From Gemmatimonadota bacterium (lineage in GTDB: Bacteria; Gemmatimonadota; Gemmatimonadetes; Longimicrobiales; Gaopeijiaceae): a DNA stretch of 64,000 nt. The DNA is taken from contig QJYK01000129.1 of assembly GCA_003248075.1 (NCBI GenBank), forward strand, positions 17,179-81,178, written 5' to 3'. The notes under the pieces are model-generated. The model did not search any database, had not been told where the DNA came from, and saw only the letters and a list, made by a program, of their open reading frames with translations. Numbering within the stretch: position 1 is the stretch's first letter; each line of letters begins with the position of its first letter. The translations under genes and the position numbers were made by a program. Of the stretch, positions 40,449 to 50,674 are shown piece by piece.

Positions 40449-43052
40449 TCAGCGGCTGCTCCCCCGCGTGCTTCCCCCGCCACCGATCGGGTCGCCGGCC
40501 GGCATCTGCAACGTCGGACCGGGGACGGTGTTCTCGATGCGGGACTCCCACCGGCGGATGTCCGCCGCGACCAGCTTGGCGTGGGGCGTGGGCTGCGCGA
40601 TCCCCTCGATGCGGTCGGCCAACCGATCCAGCCGGTCCGACAGGATCGCGCGCACCTCCGCGGGATTCCCGGCCAGCGTCGCCTGGCGCATCATCTGGTC
40701 GACCACCACGCGCTGCACGATGTGCTGCACGCGCTGGTGGTACTCGTCACGCGGCACCGACGCGTCCCAGGTCGCCTGGATCAGTCGATCCGAGACCTCC
40801 TCGAGATCGGGATAGTCTCCCATGCTTCCGAAGACGACGATCCGCGCCAGCCGCTGCGGGTGCAGGATCTCGCCCACCGAGAAGGATGCCGCGGCCTCGG
40901 CGGCGCCGAGCGGATCGAAGATCAGCTCGGTGCGGCCGGGAAAGTCCTCGCCATCCTCGTAGCGGAAGGCCGGGGGTGGAATCATGCGCACGATGCGCTC
41001 GGGAAGCGCGAGGAAGTCGGGCGTGAGGGTCGACAGGATCGTCTCGAGCGCGTCGCGCTGCTCCTCGCCGGGGACGATCGTGAAGGGCGTCTGTCCGTCG
41101 CCCTTGAGTGCGTAACGGTAGTCCGCACCGCCCAGGCTCTCCGCCGCCGAGCGGAGCTGGAAGCGGTGGTGCATGTACAGCGGCAGGAGCACGAACTCCA
41201 GGTTGGAAAGCGGCTCGCCGGCCCGGATCGCGTCGAGTCCGAAGCTCGCCAGGCCGATCTCGCGCACGCGCAGCTCCACCTTGAGCTGATCCACGAGGTT
41301 GGCGCCGTTGTCCCATACGCCCGCGTACTGGTGGCCGGCCCCGATGAAGTTGTTGTTCGTGTGGCCCATGTAGATGAGGCCGTCCGCGACCCCCTGCTCG
41401 GCGATGTCGACCAGCGCCCGCGTCTCGTCCGTGCCGGCGGGGAACTGCCGGTACAGCCAGTTCACTGCCAGCTTGTCGTACGCGCCGATGCGCGCGAGGT
41501 ACGCGTCGGACAGGTCGATGCGGCCGTCCGCGGTGACGCGGGCGAGCGGCGCCGGATAGTCCATCACGCTCTCACGGCCGTACGCGCTGGCCATGTAGTT
41601 GTGCGGAAAGCCCAGCGTGTGACCCACCTCGTGGGCCGACAGCTGGCGCACCCGGGCCAACGCCATCTCCACGGCGTCCGAGTTGCCCGCGACCTGCGCG
41701 ATGTACTCGAAGTCGGGTGCCCCCGCGAGGTCGCACGACTCGTAGTACCTGCTGCCTCCGACCGTGGGGGACGTGTTCCAGCCGTCGAACCAGCCGAGGC
41801 CGTCGTCCGAGGTGATGCCGCCGCTGAAGGGCGGGACCATGCCCTGCCCGTGCAGGTAGTCCTGGCGCAGGCGCAACGAGCCGAGGTTCACGACGCCACG
41901 GATGATCTCGCCGGTGCGCGGATCCACCACCGTGTTGCCGTACGAGTACCCTCGCGTCCGGCGATGCGTCCAGTGGATGAGGTTGTAGCGGATGTCCTGC
42001 GGGTCGATGGTGTCCGGCAGCACGCGCACCTGGAACCCGTTGATGAAGCCCGCGGCCTCGAAGGCCTGGTTCCACCAGCTCGCGCCCTCGACCAGCGCGC
42101 TCCGTATCGGCTCCGGCGTTCCGGGATCCACGTAGTAGACGATCGGCTCGACGGCCTCCGACCGCTCCGCGCCCGGATTGCGCATCTCCAGACGGTGACG
42201 GGCGACCCAGCGCACGTGCATGTCCTCGTCGATCGGGGTGGCGTAGTCCAGGATCGTCGGTCCGCCCACGCCCACGCGTGGGTCGGCCACGCGGGTGCGG
42301 TATCCGTCGTCGGGGAGCTTGATGAACGAGTGATGCTCCCTGAGCGTGATGGCTTCTGGCGTCACGGCGACGCCGCGGACCAGGAAGCCGGGGTTGTCGC
42401 TGGTGAACGTCAGGATCGCTTCGACCTCGGTGTTCTCCGGGAACGACTTCGTGGCCTCCAGGTTGACCGCGGACCGGGAGCGGTCGAGCTGGAAGCGGCC
42501 CTGGTCGCCCCGCGCGATCTGGCCGACGACGTCGCGGGCGTCGCGGAGGAAGAACGTCGTCGCGTCGACCAGGACACGGTCTCCCGTCCTGGCCGCGATG
42601 TCGAAGCCCCAGAGCACCGAGGGCGCGAAGGCGTCACGGACGGCGTCGACCTCGGTCGGGTTGTCGCTGCGGGCACGGAAGCGGTAGTTCGGCTCCATGA
42701 GCAGGAGGCGTGGGCCGACGCGCCTCGCCTGGAGGAGATGGGTGTCTCCGAGCTGACCCCTGTCGATTCCGATGGGGTTGCTGCCCAGCCCGGAGGCCAT
42801 GGAGATCTGGTAGAGGAACTCGACCCCCACCGGGACCTCCCAGAACAACGTTCCCGCTGCATCGTCCCAGTAGAGATCGAAGAAGCCCTCGATCGCGGTC
42901 ATGCCGCGCGTCTTGTCCTCGATGCTCGGCGGGGGCGTCGGCTGTTGCTGGGCGAGGGCCGCCGAGGCCGGGGAAAGGAGCGTCCCGGCAAGCAGCGCAG
43001 CGAGCGTCGGGGCCCTGCGTGCGCGAGCGCGCCGCGGGAATGTCGTGGGCAT
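40449..43052 (-). CDS. Secreted zinc metalloprotease (DUF5117/DUF4953 type)
   Basis: This is an 867-residue secreted protein (ATG 43052, signal peptide LAALLAGTLLSPASAALAQ). N-terminal DUF5118/DUF5117-type regions include GFFDLYWDDAAGTLFWEV and HHSFIKLPDDGYRTRVADPR. The catalytic site is HEVGHTLGFPH (H474, E475, H478, with the third ligand H484), a metzincin-like HExxHxxGxxH signature, followed by a VMDYPAP turn that resembles a Met-turn. The C-terminus is alpha-helical. It is transcribed alone, divergent from the creatininase gene. Confidence 0.88.
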   Translation of the reverse strand: MPTTFPRRARARRAPTLAALLAGTLLSPASAALAQQQPTPPPSIEDKTRGMTAIEGFFDLYWDDAAGTLFWEVPVGVEFLYQISMASGLGSNPIGIDRGQLGDTHLLQARRVGPRLLLMEPNYRFRARSDNPTEVDAVRDAFAPSVLWGFDIAARTGDRVLVDATTFFLRDARDVVGQIARGDQGRFQLDRSRSAVNLEATKSFPENTEVEAILTFTSDNPGFLVRGVAVTPEAITLREHHSFIKLPDDGYRTRVADPRVGVGGPTILDYATPIDEDMHVRWVARHRLEMRNPGAERSEAVEPIVYYVDPGTPEPIRSALVEGASWWNQAFEAAGFINGFQVRVLPDTIDPQDIRYNLIHWTHRRTRGYSYGNTVVDPRTGEIIRGVVNLGSLRLRQDYLHGQGMVPPFSGGITSDDGLGWFDGWNTSPTVGGSRYYESCDLAGAPDFEYIAQVAGNSDAVEMALARVRQLSAHEVGHTLGFPHNYMASAYGRESVMDYPAPLARVTADGRIDLSDAYLARIGAYDKLAVNWLYRQFPAGTDETRALVDIAEQGVADGLIYMGHTNNNFIGAGHQYAGVWDNGANLVDQLKVELRVREIGLASFGLDAIRAGEPLSNLEFVLLPLYMHHRFQLRSAAESLGGADYRYALKGDGQTPFTIVPGEEQRDALETILSTLTPDFLALPERIVRMIPPPAFRYEDGEDFPGRTELIFDPLGAAEAAASFSVGEILHPQRLARIVVFGSMGDYPDLEEVSDRLIQATWDASVPRDEYHQRVQHIVQRVVVDQMMRQATLAGNPAEVRAILSDRLDRLADRIEGIAQPTPHAKLVAADIRRWESRIENTVPGPTLQMPAGDPIGGGGSTRGSSR

Positions 43053-43232
43053 GGGTCCACCTCGTTGGGAGTCGTGGGGCGACCGGGCCTCCGGCCGCGC
43101 CGGGTCGAACCCGGCCATTCTGAGGGACGGACGCGCGCTTTTCAAACCGCCGGTGCCCCGCCCCTGCGGTGGCGTTGCCGGCGGAACGGCGCGGGCCGAG
43201 ATTGCGGCCACGACCCTCACCAGGAGCGGAGA

Positions 43233-44087
43233 ATGTCCCCGACCCACCGCGCTGTCACCGTTCTCGCCGCGCTCTCGCTCTCGGCAGGTCCGCTCGCGGC
43301 GCAGGCGGTGTCCCCGGGCGCCGCCGGGGTCCGGACTCCGAATGTCGAGTTCGACATGATGACGTGGCCCGAGGTGAAGGCGGCCCTGGACGCCGGCAGG
43401 ACGACCGCGCTCGTGTACAACGGCGGCACCGAGCAGCGGGGTCCGCAGAACGTGAACGGCGGACACACGCTGATGGCCCGGGAGATCGCGCGACGCGTCG
43501 CGGTGGAGCTCGGCGACGCGATCGTGGCGCCGGTGCTCCCGTTCTCCCCGAACAACGCGAGCGCCGAGCTGCCGGGGACCATCGGGCTCACGAACGAGCT
43601 GTTCGCCGCGATCAACGAGCAGGTCGTCGAGCAGCTGATCATCACCGGGTTCAAGAACATCGTGCTCATGGGGGACCACGGCGGAGGGCAGCAGCAGCTC
43701 CGCGAGGTCGCCGAGAAGCTGGACGCGAAGCACCGGGCCGAGGGGATCCGGGTCGTCTACTGCGACGACGTCTACCAGAAGGCCGGCGACGACTTCGACC
43801 AATGGATGGAGGAGAACGGCTATCCGGCGAGCTCCCACGCCGGCATCCCCGACACCTCAGAGATGATGTACCTGGGTGGGGATCGGGGCTGGGTACGCCT
43901 GGACCTGGTGAAGAGCGCGGCTGGTGATCCGGTCCTGCCCCGCGGGCAGCGCCCGGACCCGAATGCCCCCCGCGTCAACAACGGAATCCGTGGCGACGCC
44001 CGCCGCTCTTCCGTCGAGCTGGGGAAGATGCTGATCGACATGAAGATCGAGTACGCCGTGCGCCAGATCCGGGAGCTGCTCGGATAG
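43233..44087 (+). CDS. Secreted creatininase-family amidohydrolase
   Basis: This is a 284-residue protein with a signal peptide (VTVLAALSLSAGPLAAQ). Start ATG 43233 has AGGAG eight bases upstream. It has the creatininase-family metal residues in YNGGTEQRGPQN, a Glu-rich start, LPGTIGLTNELFAAI, KNIVLMGDHGGGQQQLREV and AGIPDTSEMMYLG. Family members hydrolyse cyclic or linear amides with Zn/Mn. Export is not typical of the family. It is divergent from the metalloprotease gene (180 bp between starts). The substrate is unknown. Confidence 0.85.
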   Translation: MSPTHRAVTVLAALSLSAGPLAAQAVSPGAAGVRTPNVEFDMMTWPEVKAALDAGRTTALVYNGGTEQRGPQNVNGGHTLMAREIARRVAVELGDAIVAPVLPFSPNNASAELPGTIGLTNELFAAINEQVVEQLIITGFKNIVLMGDHGGGQQQLREVAEKLDAKHRAEGIRVVYCDDVYQKAGDDFDQWMEENGYPASSHAGIPDTSEMMYLGGDRGWVRLDLVKSAAGDPVLPRGQRPDPNAPRVNNGIRGDARRSSVELGKMLIDMKIEYAVRQIRELLG

Positions 44088-44181
44088 CTCCCGGGGGAGG
44101 CGGGCCGCCGCCTTGTGCGGCGGATGGCGTGCACGATAGGCTCCACGTCCCGTTCCGGCGCCCGTGACCCCGGAGTGACCC

Positions 44182-45426
44182 GTGTCCAGGAAGAAGGTCG
44201 TTCTCGCATACAGCGGCGGGCTCGATACCGCCTGCATCCTGAAGTGGCTCCTGGAGAAGGGCCACGACGTCGTGGCGTACGTCGCGGACGTGGGCCAGCA
44301 GGAGGACTTCGAGGAGGTCGCGCAGCGCGCCCGGGCCACCGGCGCGAGCAAGGTCTGCGTGGAGGACCTCAAGAGGGAGTTCGTCACCGACTTCATCTTC
44401 CCGGCCATCGCCGGAAACGCCGTCTACGAGAACCGCTACCTGCTGGGAACGTCCCTCGCCCGACCGGTGATCGCGCGACGCCAGGTCGAGATCGCGCTGC
44501 GCGAGGATGCCCAGGCGGTCGCGCACGGAGCCACGGGCAAGGGGAACGACCAGGTTCGCTTCGAGCTGGCCTTCGCGGCGCTGGGGCCGCAGCTCGAGGT
44601 GATCGCGCCGTGGAAGAACCGTGAGTTCCTGAGCCGCTTCCAGGGCCGCAAGGATCTGCTGGCCTACGCCAAGGAGCACGGGATACCGGTCGAGGCCACC
44701 GCCGAGAAGCCGTATTCGAGCGACGAGAACCTCATGCATCGCTCGTACGAGGCGGGGCTGCTCGAGGACCCGGGCGCGGTGCCCCCCAAGGACATGTTCA
44801 AGCTCACGCGAGCGGTCGAGGATACCCCGGACGAACCGGCCGACCTGTCCATCCACTTCGAGGACGCGATGCCCGTACGGGTGGTGCACGCCTCGGCCGG
44901 CATGGACCTCACCGACCCCGTGGAGCTGTTCGAGTACCTGAACGACGTCGGCGGCATGCACGGCGTCGGCCGCATCGACATGGTCGAGAACCGGTTCGTG
45001 GGCATCAAGTCCCGCGGCGTGTACGAGACCCCGGGCGGCACGGTGCTGCACGCCGCGCTCCGTGACCTGGAGGGGCTGGCCATGGACCGCGAGGTCCTCC
45101 GGCTGCGCGACATGCTGTCACCGCGCTTCGCCGAGATCATCTACAACGGCTTCTGGTTCTCACCGGAGATGGATTTCATCGAGGCCGCCTTCGAGCAGTC
45201 CGAGAAGCTCATCACCGGCGAGGTCCGCGTGCGTCTGTTCAAGGGTAACGTCGTCTCCATGGGACGGACCTCGACGAGCGCGCTGTACGATAAGGAGATG
45301 TCGTCCATGGACGTGGCGGGAGGCTACGACCAGGAGGACGCGCGCGGCTTCATCCGGATCAACGGCCTGCGCCTGCGCGCGCACAAGCTCATCCTCAGGA
45401 AGACCGGCGAAGACCCGATGGAGTGA
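44182..45426 (+). CDS. argG: Argininosuccinate synthase
   Basis: This is a 414-residue enzyme. The N-terminal P-loop is [12 protein letters not shown] (pyrophosphatase-type SGGLD at about 11-15), followed by [13 protein letters not shown]. The ATP/citrulline region [13 protein letters not shown], the aspartate-binding site [15 protein letters not shown] and [15 protein letters not shown] complete the family profile. It joins citrulline and aspartate to argininosuccinate. Start GTG 44182. No other arg gene lies in the window, so it is not in an arginine operon here. Confidence 0.95.
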   Translation: MSRKKVVLAYSGGLDTACILKWLLEKGHDVVAYVADVGQQEDFEEVAQRARATGASKVCVEDLKREFVTDFIFPAIAGNAVYENRYLLGTSLARPVIARRQVEIALREDAQAVAHGATGKGNDQVRFELAFAALGPQLEVIAPWKNREFLSRFQGRKDLLAYAKEHGIPVEATAEKPYSSDENLMHRSYEAGLLEDPGAVPPKDMFKLTRAVEDTPDEPADLSIHFEDAMPVRVVHASAGMDLTDPVELFEYLNDVGGMHGVGRIDMVENRFVGIKSRGVYETPGGTVLHAALRDLEGLAMDREVLRLRDMLSPRFAEIIYNGFWFSPEMDFIEAAFEQSEKLITGEVRVRLFKGNVVSMGRTSTSALYDKEMSSMDVAGGYDQEDARGFIRINGLRLRAHKLILRKTGEDPME

Positions 45427-45465
45427 CCCCGGCCGTCGACAGCACGGTCGCTTGCGGATCACCCG

Positions 45466-47250
45466 TCAGAGGATGACCCGTACCCCGCCCAGCTCGGCGA
45501 GCCGGTGCGGGAAACGGTCTCCGGGCGTGCCGATGAACATCAGGTTCTTCGGAACCCGGAGGCGTCGGGACAGGCTCTCGATGAGCGCGGGACCGAACGT
45601 CCCCTTCACGGCCAGGAAGTCGATCCTCAGGCTCGGGTACAGATGGTCTATGATCGAGAGCTGTTCGGCCAGGCCCGCCGGGATGTCGCGCTCGCGCTCA
45701 TACACGTGCACCACGCGCATGAGGTTGGTCTGCTCGTTGGTGAGCACGTAGAGCGCGGCGCGGTTGAGAACGGCGGGGTCGTCGCCCTTCGTGAAGTAGA
45801 CGACGCCCATGCGGTTGATCTCCTCCAGCCGGCTGACGACCAGCGAACGGATGTGTTCGTTGGCCGCGCGCACGCGCTCGACGATCCGCCCCGAGACGAC
45901 CAGCACGATGCGCAGGATCTCCCTGCGCAGGAACATGATCGCGACGGCCGTCCCCGCGACCAGGAAGTAGCTCGAGAAGACCTCCACGTTGCGCGGGTCG
46001 AGCAGGACGTTCCCCACGAGTCCGGCGAGCACGGCCAGGAGCGCGAGGATCACGCCGGGCCAGCTGGCGCGCTCGGTCCTGGGGAGGCGTGCGCGCCGCT
46101 GCTTGAGGAGCATGTTCCCGATGGCGAACAGCGCCATCACGCTGAGGAACGAGAGCGTGTAGACGCCGGCGAGCGTGGAGATGTCGCCCCGGGTCACGAG
46201 CAGGATCGAGGTGGACAGCGCGAAGAAGCCCAGGATGATCCAGTGGTTGGTCCGGCGCCACCGATTCTCGCGAAGCAGGATCTGCGGCAGGCAGCGATCC
46301 AGGCTCATGCGGCGCACCAGCCCGGTCACGCCGACGAAGCTCGTCAGCACGGCGCCGGACAGGACCAGGACGGCGTCGAGGCTCACCCACCACCCCATCC
46401 AGGGGGCGATGGCGTGCGAGCCCATCTGGGCCAGCAGGTCCGGCGGAACGGTGCGGATCTCCTCGAGGGGAAGGAGGCCCAGCGAGAGCAGGCTGATGAG
46501 CGGATTGAACACGAAGATGGCGATCCACATGTTCCGCAGCGTCTTCGGGAAGACCCCGACCTCCTGCTCCTCGATGAAGTTGGCCGAGCTCTCGAAGCCG
46601 CTGATGCCCAGCATCCCCGCAGCGAAGCCGAAGAAGAGCGCCGTCCCGAGACCCTCGGGATCGGGCATGCTCCAGTTGGTGAGAAGCAAGGACGGATCGC
46701 GGACCACGTGCACGCTGGAGACCGCCGCGAGCACGGTGAGCGTCGCCATGTGCACCACGAAGATGGCCAGGGCGACCATCGCGGACTCGTTGACCCCCAG
46801 GATGTTGAGCAGGGCGAACGCGCCCAGGACGGCCACCGTCGCACTCATCACGTGCAGGCCCGGCACGAGGTTGTGCGCGTAATGCATGGCCTCGCTGGAG
46901 CTGATGACCGCGGTGGCGATGTACGACAGGAGCGTCAGCACCGCGGCGGCGGCGGCCAGACGCTTGTTGGTGGTGTTCAGCAGCACCGTGTAGGTCCCGC
47001 CGTTCAGCGGCAGCGCGCCGCCCACCTCACCGTATACGCGCCGGTACAGGTAGAGCACGCCCGCGACGATGAGCAGGACGACGGGCGCGAGTGCGCCGGC
47101 CTGCGCGGCGCACAGAGCGGACACGTACAGGACGCTGGACGTGATGTCGTTTCCGCAGATGGCGGTTGCGCGCCATTGACCGAGGACGTGCTTGCGCGGC
47201 TGGTCGAGCCGCGTGAACTCCTCCGGCAGCGACGGCTCGAGGTTGGTCAT
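45466..47250 (-). CDS. APC-superfamily amino acid permease with cytosolic C-terminal domain
   Basis: This is a permease of about 594 residues with roughly twelve helices, including ICGNDITSSVLYVSALCAAQAG, GALPLNGGTYTVLLNTTNKR, GISGFESSANFIEEQEVG and LDAVLVLSGAVLTSFVGVTG, typical of the APC family. The C-terminal ~150 residues (RRLEEINRMGVVYFTK, then VHVYERERD and RVPKNLMFIGTPGDRF) form a soluble alpha/beta domain that resembles a universal-stress-type nucleotide-binding fold. Start ATG 47250 is used here; a TTG at 47313 preceded by AGGAGG is a real alternative that adds 21 residues. The substrate is unknown. Confidence 0.85.
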   Translation of the reverse strand: MTNLEPSLPEEFTRLDQPRKHVLGQWRATAICGNDITSSVLYVSALCAAQAGALAPVVLLIVAGVLYLYRRVYGEVGGALPLNGGTYTVLLNTTNKRLAAAAAVLTLLSYIATAVISSSEAMHYAHNLVPGLHVMSATVAVLGAFALLNILGVNESAMVALAIFVVHMATLTVLAAVSSVHVVRDPSLLLTNWSMPDPEGLGTALFFGFAAGMLGISGFESSANFIEEQEVGVFPKTLRNMWIAIFVFNPLISLLSLGLLPLEEIRTVPPDLLAQMGSHAIAPWMGWWVSLDAVLVLSGAVLTSFVGVTGLVRRMSLDRCLPQILLRENRWRRTNHWIILGFFALSTSILLVTRGDISTLAGVYTLSFLSVMALFAIGNMLLKQRRARLPRTERASWPGVILALLAVLAGLVGNVLLDPRNVEVFSSYFLVAGTAVAIMFLRREILRIVLVVSGRIVERVRAANEHIRSLVVSRLEEINRMGVVYFTKGDDPAVLNRAALYVLTNEQTNLMRVVHVYERERDIPAGLAEQLSIIDHLYPSLRIDFLAVKGTFGPALIESLSRRLRVPKNLMFIGTPGDRFPHRLAELGGVRVIL

Positions 47251-47413
47251 GCGGGCGGCCTTGCCCCATCCCGCGAACTCCCACGGCTCCAGGGATTCCT
47301 GGGCTTCGCTCAAGCGGCCTCCTGTCGGTGATCGTGCGAGGGGTCGTCCCGGCCCCAAGCATAGGGGAAGGGCTGGCCCCGGGACCACCGCCCATCGAGC
47401 TTTGGGCGCCAGC

Positions 47414-48676
47414 ATGACCTCGCCCCCGAATCCTCCGACTCCGCCCGAAGGCGCCCGGGCGCTCCTCCGGGAACGCGACTACATGATCTATCTGGTCACC
47501 CGGGCACTGGGGGTGCTGGGAACGGTGGCCCAGAGCGTGACCATGGGATGGCAGGTGTACGACCTGGCCCGGGTCGACCGCGGTGTCGCCGAGTCCGCGC
47601 TCTATGTCGGGCTCCTGGGGCTCGCCACCTTCCTGCCGCTCTTCTTCCTCGCCCTGCCGGCCGGCGTGGTCGCGGACCGGTACCCACGCAAGGCGGTGCT
47701 CGCCGCGTGCTTCGCGGGCGAGGCCCTGTGCGCCGTCGCGCTGGTGGCGGCGGCCGCGACCGACGTGCTCACGGTGGGCGTGCTCCTGGCGATCGCGTTC
47801 CTGTTCGGGATCGCGCGGGCGTTCCGTGCACCCGCAGGCGTCGCCCTGGCCCCGATGCTCGTCCCCCGGGAGCTCCTGCCCCGCGCCATCGCCTGGAACT
47901 CGCTGGCCTTCCAGATCGGGACGATCACCGGTCCGGCCCTGGCCGGGTATCTGGTGGGGCACTGGTCGTCGACCCACTCGTACTCGGTGTCGCTGGCGCT
48001 CTACCTCGTGCCGATCGTCGGTCTGGCGTTCGTCCGACGCTCGACGCGCCCGGCGCCCCATGTCGGATCGCGGCTCGACCGCGTGAAGGAGGGCCTGTCC
48101 TACATCTGGGGGAACCGGGTCGTGCTGGGGGCGATCTCGCTGGACCTGTTCGCCGTGCTCCTGGGTGGCGCCACTGCCCTCCTCCCGGTGTTCGCCCGCG
48201 ACATCCTCGATGTGGGCCCCCAGGGCTTCGGGCTCCTGCGCTCCGCGCCGGCGGTGGGCGCCGCGCTGGTGGCGCTCGTGCTCGCGAGCCGACCCATCCA
48301 GCGCCATGCGGGGACGGCCATGTTCGCGGGGGTGGCGGTCTACGGTCTGGCCACGGTGGTCTTCGGCCTGTCGCGCTCGTTCCCGCTCTCGCTGGGGGCT
48401 CTCGCGACGCTGGGCGGGGCCGACATGGTCTCGGTGTACGTGCGCCAGACGCTGATCCAGATCGTGACGCCGGACGCCATGAGGGGCCGGGTGGCCTCGG
48501 TGTCGTTCCTGTTCATCGGGGCGTCCAACGAGCTGGGGGAGTTCGAGAGCGGCGTCACCGCGCGGCTCTTCGGCCCGGTGATCGCGGCCCTCTTCGGTGG
48601 GGTGGCGTCGTTGGCCGTGACGGGACTGTGGGCGCGGCTCTTCCCCCGGCTGCGCAGGGTCGACCGGCTCGAGTAG
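47414..48676 (+). CDS. MFS transporter, EntS/DHA-like exporter
   Basis: This is a 420-residue major facilitator with about ten to twelve helices. Conserved stretches are VAQSVTMGWQVYDLAR in helix 1, ALPAGVVADRYPRKAVLAA (the loop 2-3 DRYPRK signature) and IAWNSLAFQIGTITGPALAG. The pattern resembles the enterobactin exporter EntS and related drug-efflux members. Start ATG 47414; the permease gene is divergent. No ligand can be assigned. Confidence 0.88.
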   Translation: MTSPPNPPTPPEGARALLRERDYMIYLVTRALGVLGTVAQSVTMGWQVYDLARVDRGVAESALYVGLLGLATFLPLFFLALPAGVVADRYPRKAVLAACFAGEALCAVALVAAAATDVLTVGVLLAIAFLFGIARAFRAPAGVALAPMLVPRELLPRAIAWNSLAFQIGTITGPALAGYLVGHWSSTHSYSVSLALYLVPIVGLAFVRRSTRPAPHVGSRLDRVKEGLSYIWGNRVVLGAISLDLFAVLLGGATALLPVFARDILDVGPQGFGLLRSAPAVGAALVALVLASRPIQRHAGTAMFAGVAVYGLATVVFGLSRSFPLSLGALATLGGADMVSVYVRQTLIQIVTPDAMRGRVASVSFLFIGASNELGEFESGVTARLFGPVIAALFGGVASLAVTGLWARLFPRLRRVDRLE

Positions 48677-48698
48677 GCCGGCGCCCGTCTACGTCAAC

Positions 48699-50492
48699 CT
48701 AGACGCCCAGCCCCAGCTTCTGCACGAGCCGATCGAAGCGGGGGTCGGCCACCAGGGCCGCCGCGGAGGGGTCGTTCCTCGTGGCCTCAGCCTCTGCGGG
48801 GAAGGCCCGGAACAGCTCCTCCAACTCGGCGAACGCCCGGTCCTTGTCCCCGACGAGGAAGTGGACGTTGGCCACATCGTGGCCGCCCTCACCTGCGGGG
48901 ATGAGCGCCACCTGCGCCAGCGCTTCCTCCCTGTGACCGGCCTTGGCGTGGGCCCACGCGAGCCCCGCGATGTAATCCGCGCCTCCATCGCTGATGGCCA
49001 CGGCCCGTCCGAAGGCCTCGATGGCTTCGTCGTCTAGGTCCAGCATCCCGGCGAACCATCCCAGGTTGTACCAGGATCGGCTGTAGGAAGGCTCCATGAC
49101 CACCGTTCGGCGTGACACCTCGAGGCCGGTCTCGAAATCGCCCGCCGTCCAGAGTCGGTCCTCGTAGTCGGCCCGCACGCCGACCTGCGTGGGGTTCCGT
49201 TCCACCGCACGCTTGGCGTTGACCAACGCCTCCTCGGCCCGGCCCGTCCTGGACAGGAAGCCTCCGTACCGGGAGATCACGAGCGAGGATCCCGGGTTGA
49301 GCTCCAAGGCCTTCCTGAAGTCCTCCTCTGCCTCCGCCTCCCGGCCCGCAGCCAGGTCCATGAGGCCCTTCCGGGCCCACGCCTCGGCGAGGGTCGGGTC
49401 GAGCTGCAGCGCTTTCTCGAGCGCCGGCCATGCCCCGGCCGCGCTCTGCGCCGCATCGAACAAGAAGCCCTGGCCAAAGTCGTACGCATCCGCGATGCCC
49501 GCCCACGCCAGGGCGTAGGTGGAGTCCAGGGCCACGGCCTGCTGGAAGAGTTCCAGAGCGGCCTGCAGCGCCTTCGGATCCCTCCCCGCGCGCTCGTACA
49601 TGTACCGTCCGCGCGCATAGAGGTCGAAGGCCTCTAGACTCGCGGTGGGCTGCGCGTTGATCCGCTCCACCAGCTCGGGGGTCAGCGTCGCCCGGAGCGC
49701 TCCGGCGATCTTCTGGGCCAGGTCGCTCTGGATGTGGAAGAGGTTCTCGGCCGTGAGCTCCTCGTCGTACGTCTCCGCCCACAGGTGCCGGTCCGTGGCG
49801 GCCTCGATCAGCTGGACGTTCACGCGCACGCGGTCCCCCGATCGCTGGATTCCCCCCTCCATTACGGTGGCGACCCCAAGCTCCTCCGCGATGGCGGGGA
49901 TGCCCATCTCGGTGTCGCGGTACTTCTGCACGGACGTCCGCGAGATCACCGTGAGCGCGTCGATCTTGGAGAGCTGCGTGAGCAGATCGTCGTGCATCCC
50001 GTCGGCGAAGTAGAGGTCCTCCTCGACCGCGCTTCGGGTCACGAACGGAAGGACGGCCACGGACCGGAGGTCGGTGGCGGCTGCGGCGTTGGCCTCGGCC
50101 ACGCCGGGCGCCGGGGCCAGCCGGCCCCCGAAGATCCACCACCCCGCGGTCACGACCCCGAGCAGCGCGAACGCGGCCACGCCCCCCGCGATGGCGTTCC
50201 GCCAGGTGAAGAGCCCGCCGACGCCCGTCGTGCCCGAGATCTCGCCTTCGCCCGAAGACGGGGTCGGCAGCTCGCGACTCGTGGGGACCCCTTCCTGGAC
50301 GAACGCCGTCGCCAGGACGATGGGCAACCCGATGACCAGGAGGGCCAGGGCGAACGGTGGGAACCAATCCGGGAGCCCGAAGTTGTTCGCGAGGACGTCC
50401 ACCACCTGGAGCGCCACCCAGGACCCGACCAGGTAGATGCCCAGCACCTGCCAGAGGGACCGGCGGTGAATCTCGAGGATGAGCTTCTTCAA
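48699..50492 (-). CDS. Membrane-anchored FlgO-like/TPR protein
   Basis: This is a protein of about 597 residues. N-terminal helices (LWQVLGIYLVGSWVALQVVD, then FALALLVIGLPIVLATAF) are followed by a third at about 120. The segment SVAVLPFVTRSAVEEDLYFADGMH with VISRTSVQKYRDTEM and YVMEG-type GVATVMEGGIQRSG is the FlgO-like/adenylate-cyclase-associated domain found beside TPR arrays. TPR units follow. This architecture is common in Gemmatimonadota and Acidobacteria. Start TTG 50492 (KKLILEIHRRSLW) is favoured because the open leader upstream looks non-coding. Confidence 0.75.
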   Translation of the reverse strand: MKKLILEIHRRSLWQVLGIYLVGSWVALQVVDVLANNFGLPDWFPPFALALLVIGLPIVLATAFVQEGVPTSRELPTPSSGEGEISGTTGVGGLFTWRNAIAGGVAAFALLGVVTAGWWIFGGRLAPAPGVAEANAAAATDLRSVAVLPFVTRSAVEEDLYFADGMHDDLLTQLSKIDALTVISRTSVQKYRDTEMGIPAIAEELGVATVMEGGIQRSGDRVRVNVQLIEAATDRHLWAETYDEELTAENLFHIQSDLAQKIAGALRATLTPELVERINAQPTASLEAFDLYARGRYMYERAGRDPKALQAALELFQQAVALDSTYALAWAGIADAYDFGQGFLFDAAQSAAGAWPALEKALQLDPTLAEAWARKGLMDLAAGREAEAEEDFRKALELNPGSSLVISRYGGFLSRTGRAEEALVNAKRAVERNPTQVGVRADYEDRLWTAGDFETGLEVSRRTVVMEPSYSRSWYNLGWFAGMLDLDDEAIEAFGRAVAISDGGADYIAGLAWAHAKAGHREEALAQVALIPAGEGGHDVANVHFLVGDKDRAFAELEELFRAFPAEAEATRNDPSAAALVADPRFDRLVQKLGLGV

Positions 50493-50674
50493 GGGCGAAC
50501 GCGCGAAGGAGGGGGCAGGCCGCAGCAATTGAACGGGTCGGCGGTCCGTTCGGCAACGGGGGCGTGCGGCGCCCGACCCGCCGGACGCTGGTCGCTCACC
50601 CTTCTTCGGCCTACGTTGGCCCCCCGGGACCCCTCGGGGAACCGTGTCCTCCAACGGTCCGGAGCGCGCGCCGA

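Noticed and set aside
40581..42900. A long plus-strand frame across the metalloprotease gene
   Set aside because: Only its 3' end (from 43233) is real, as the creatininase gene. The rest is a shadow of the minus-strand protease, which has the HExxHxxGxxH site.
44105..44135. GC-rich hairpin before argG
   Set aside because: CCGCCGC...GCGGCGG can pair, but there is no T-run and no evidence of a leader peptide or attenuator.
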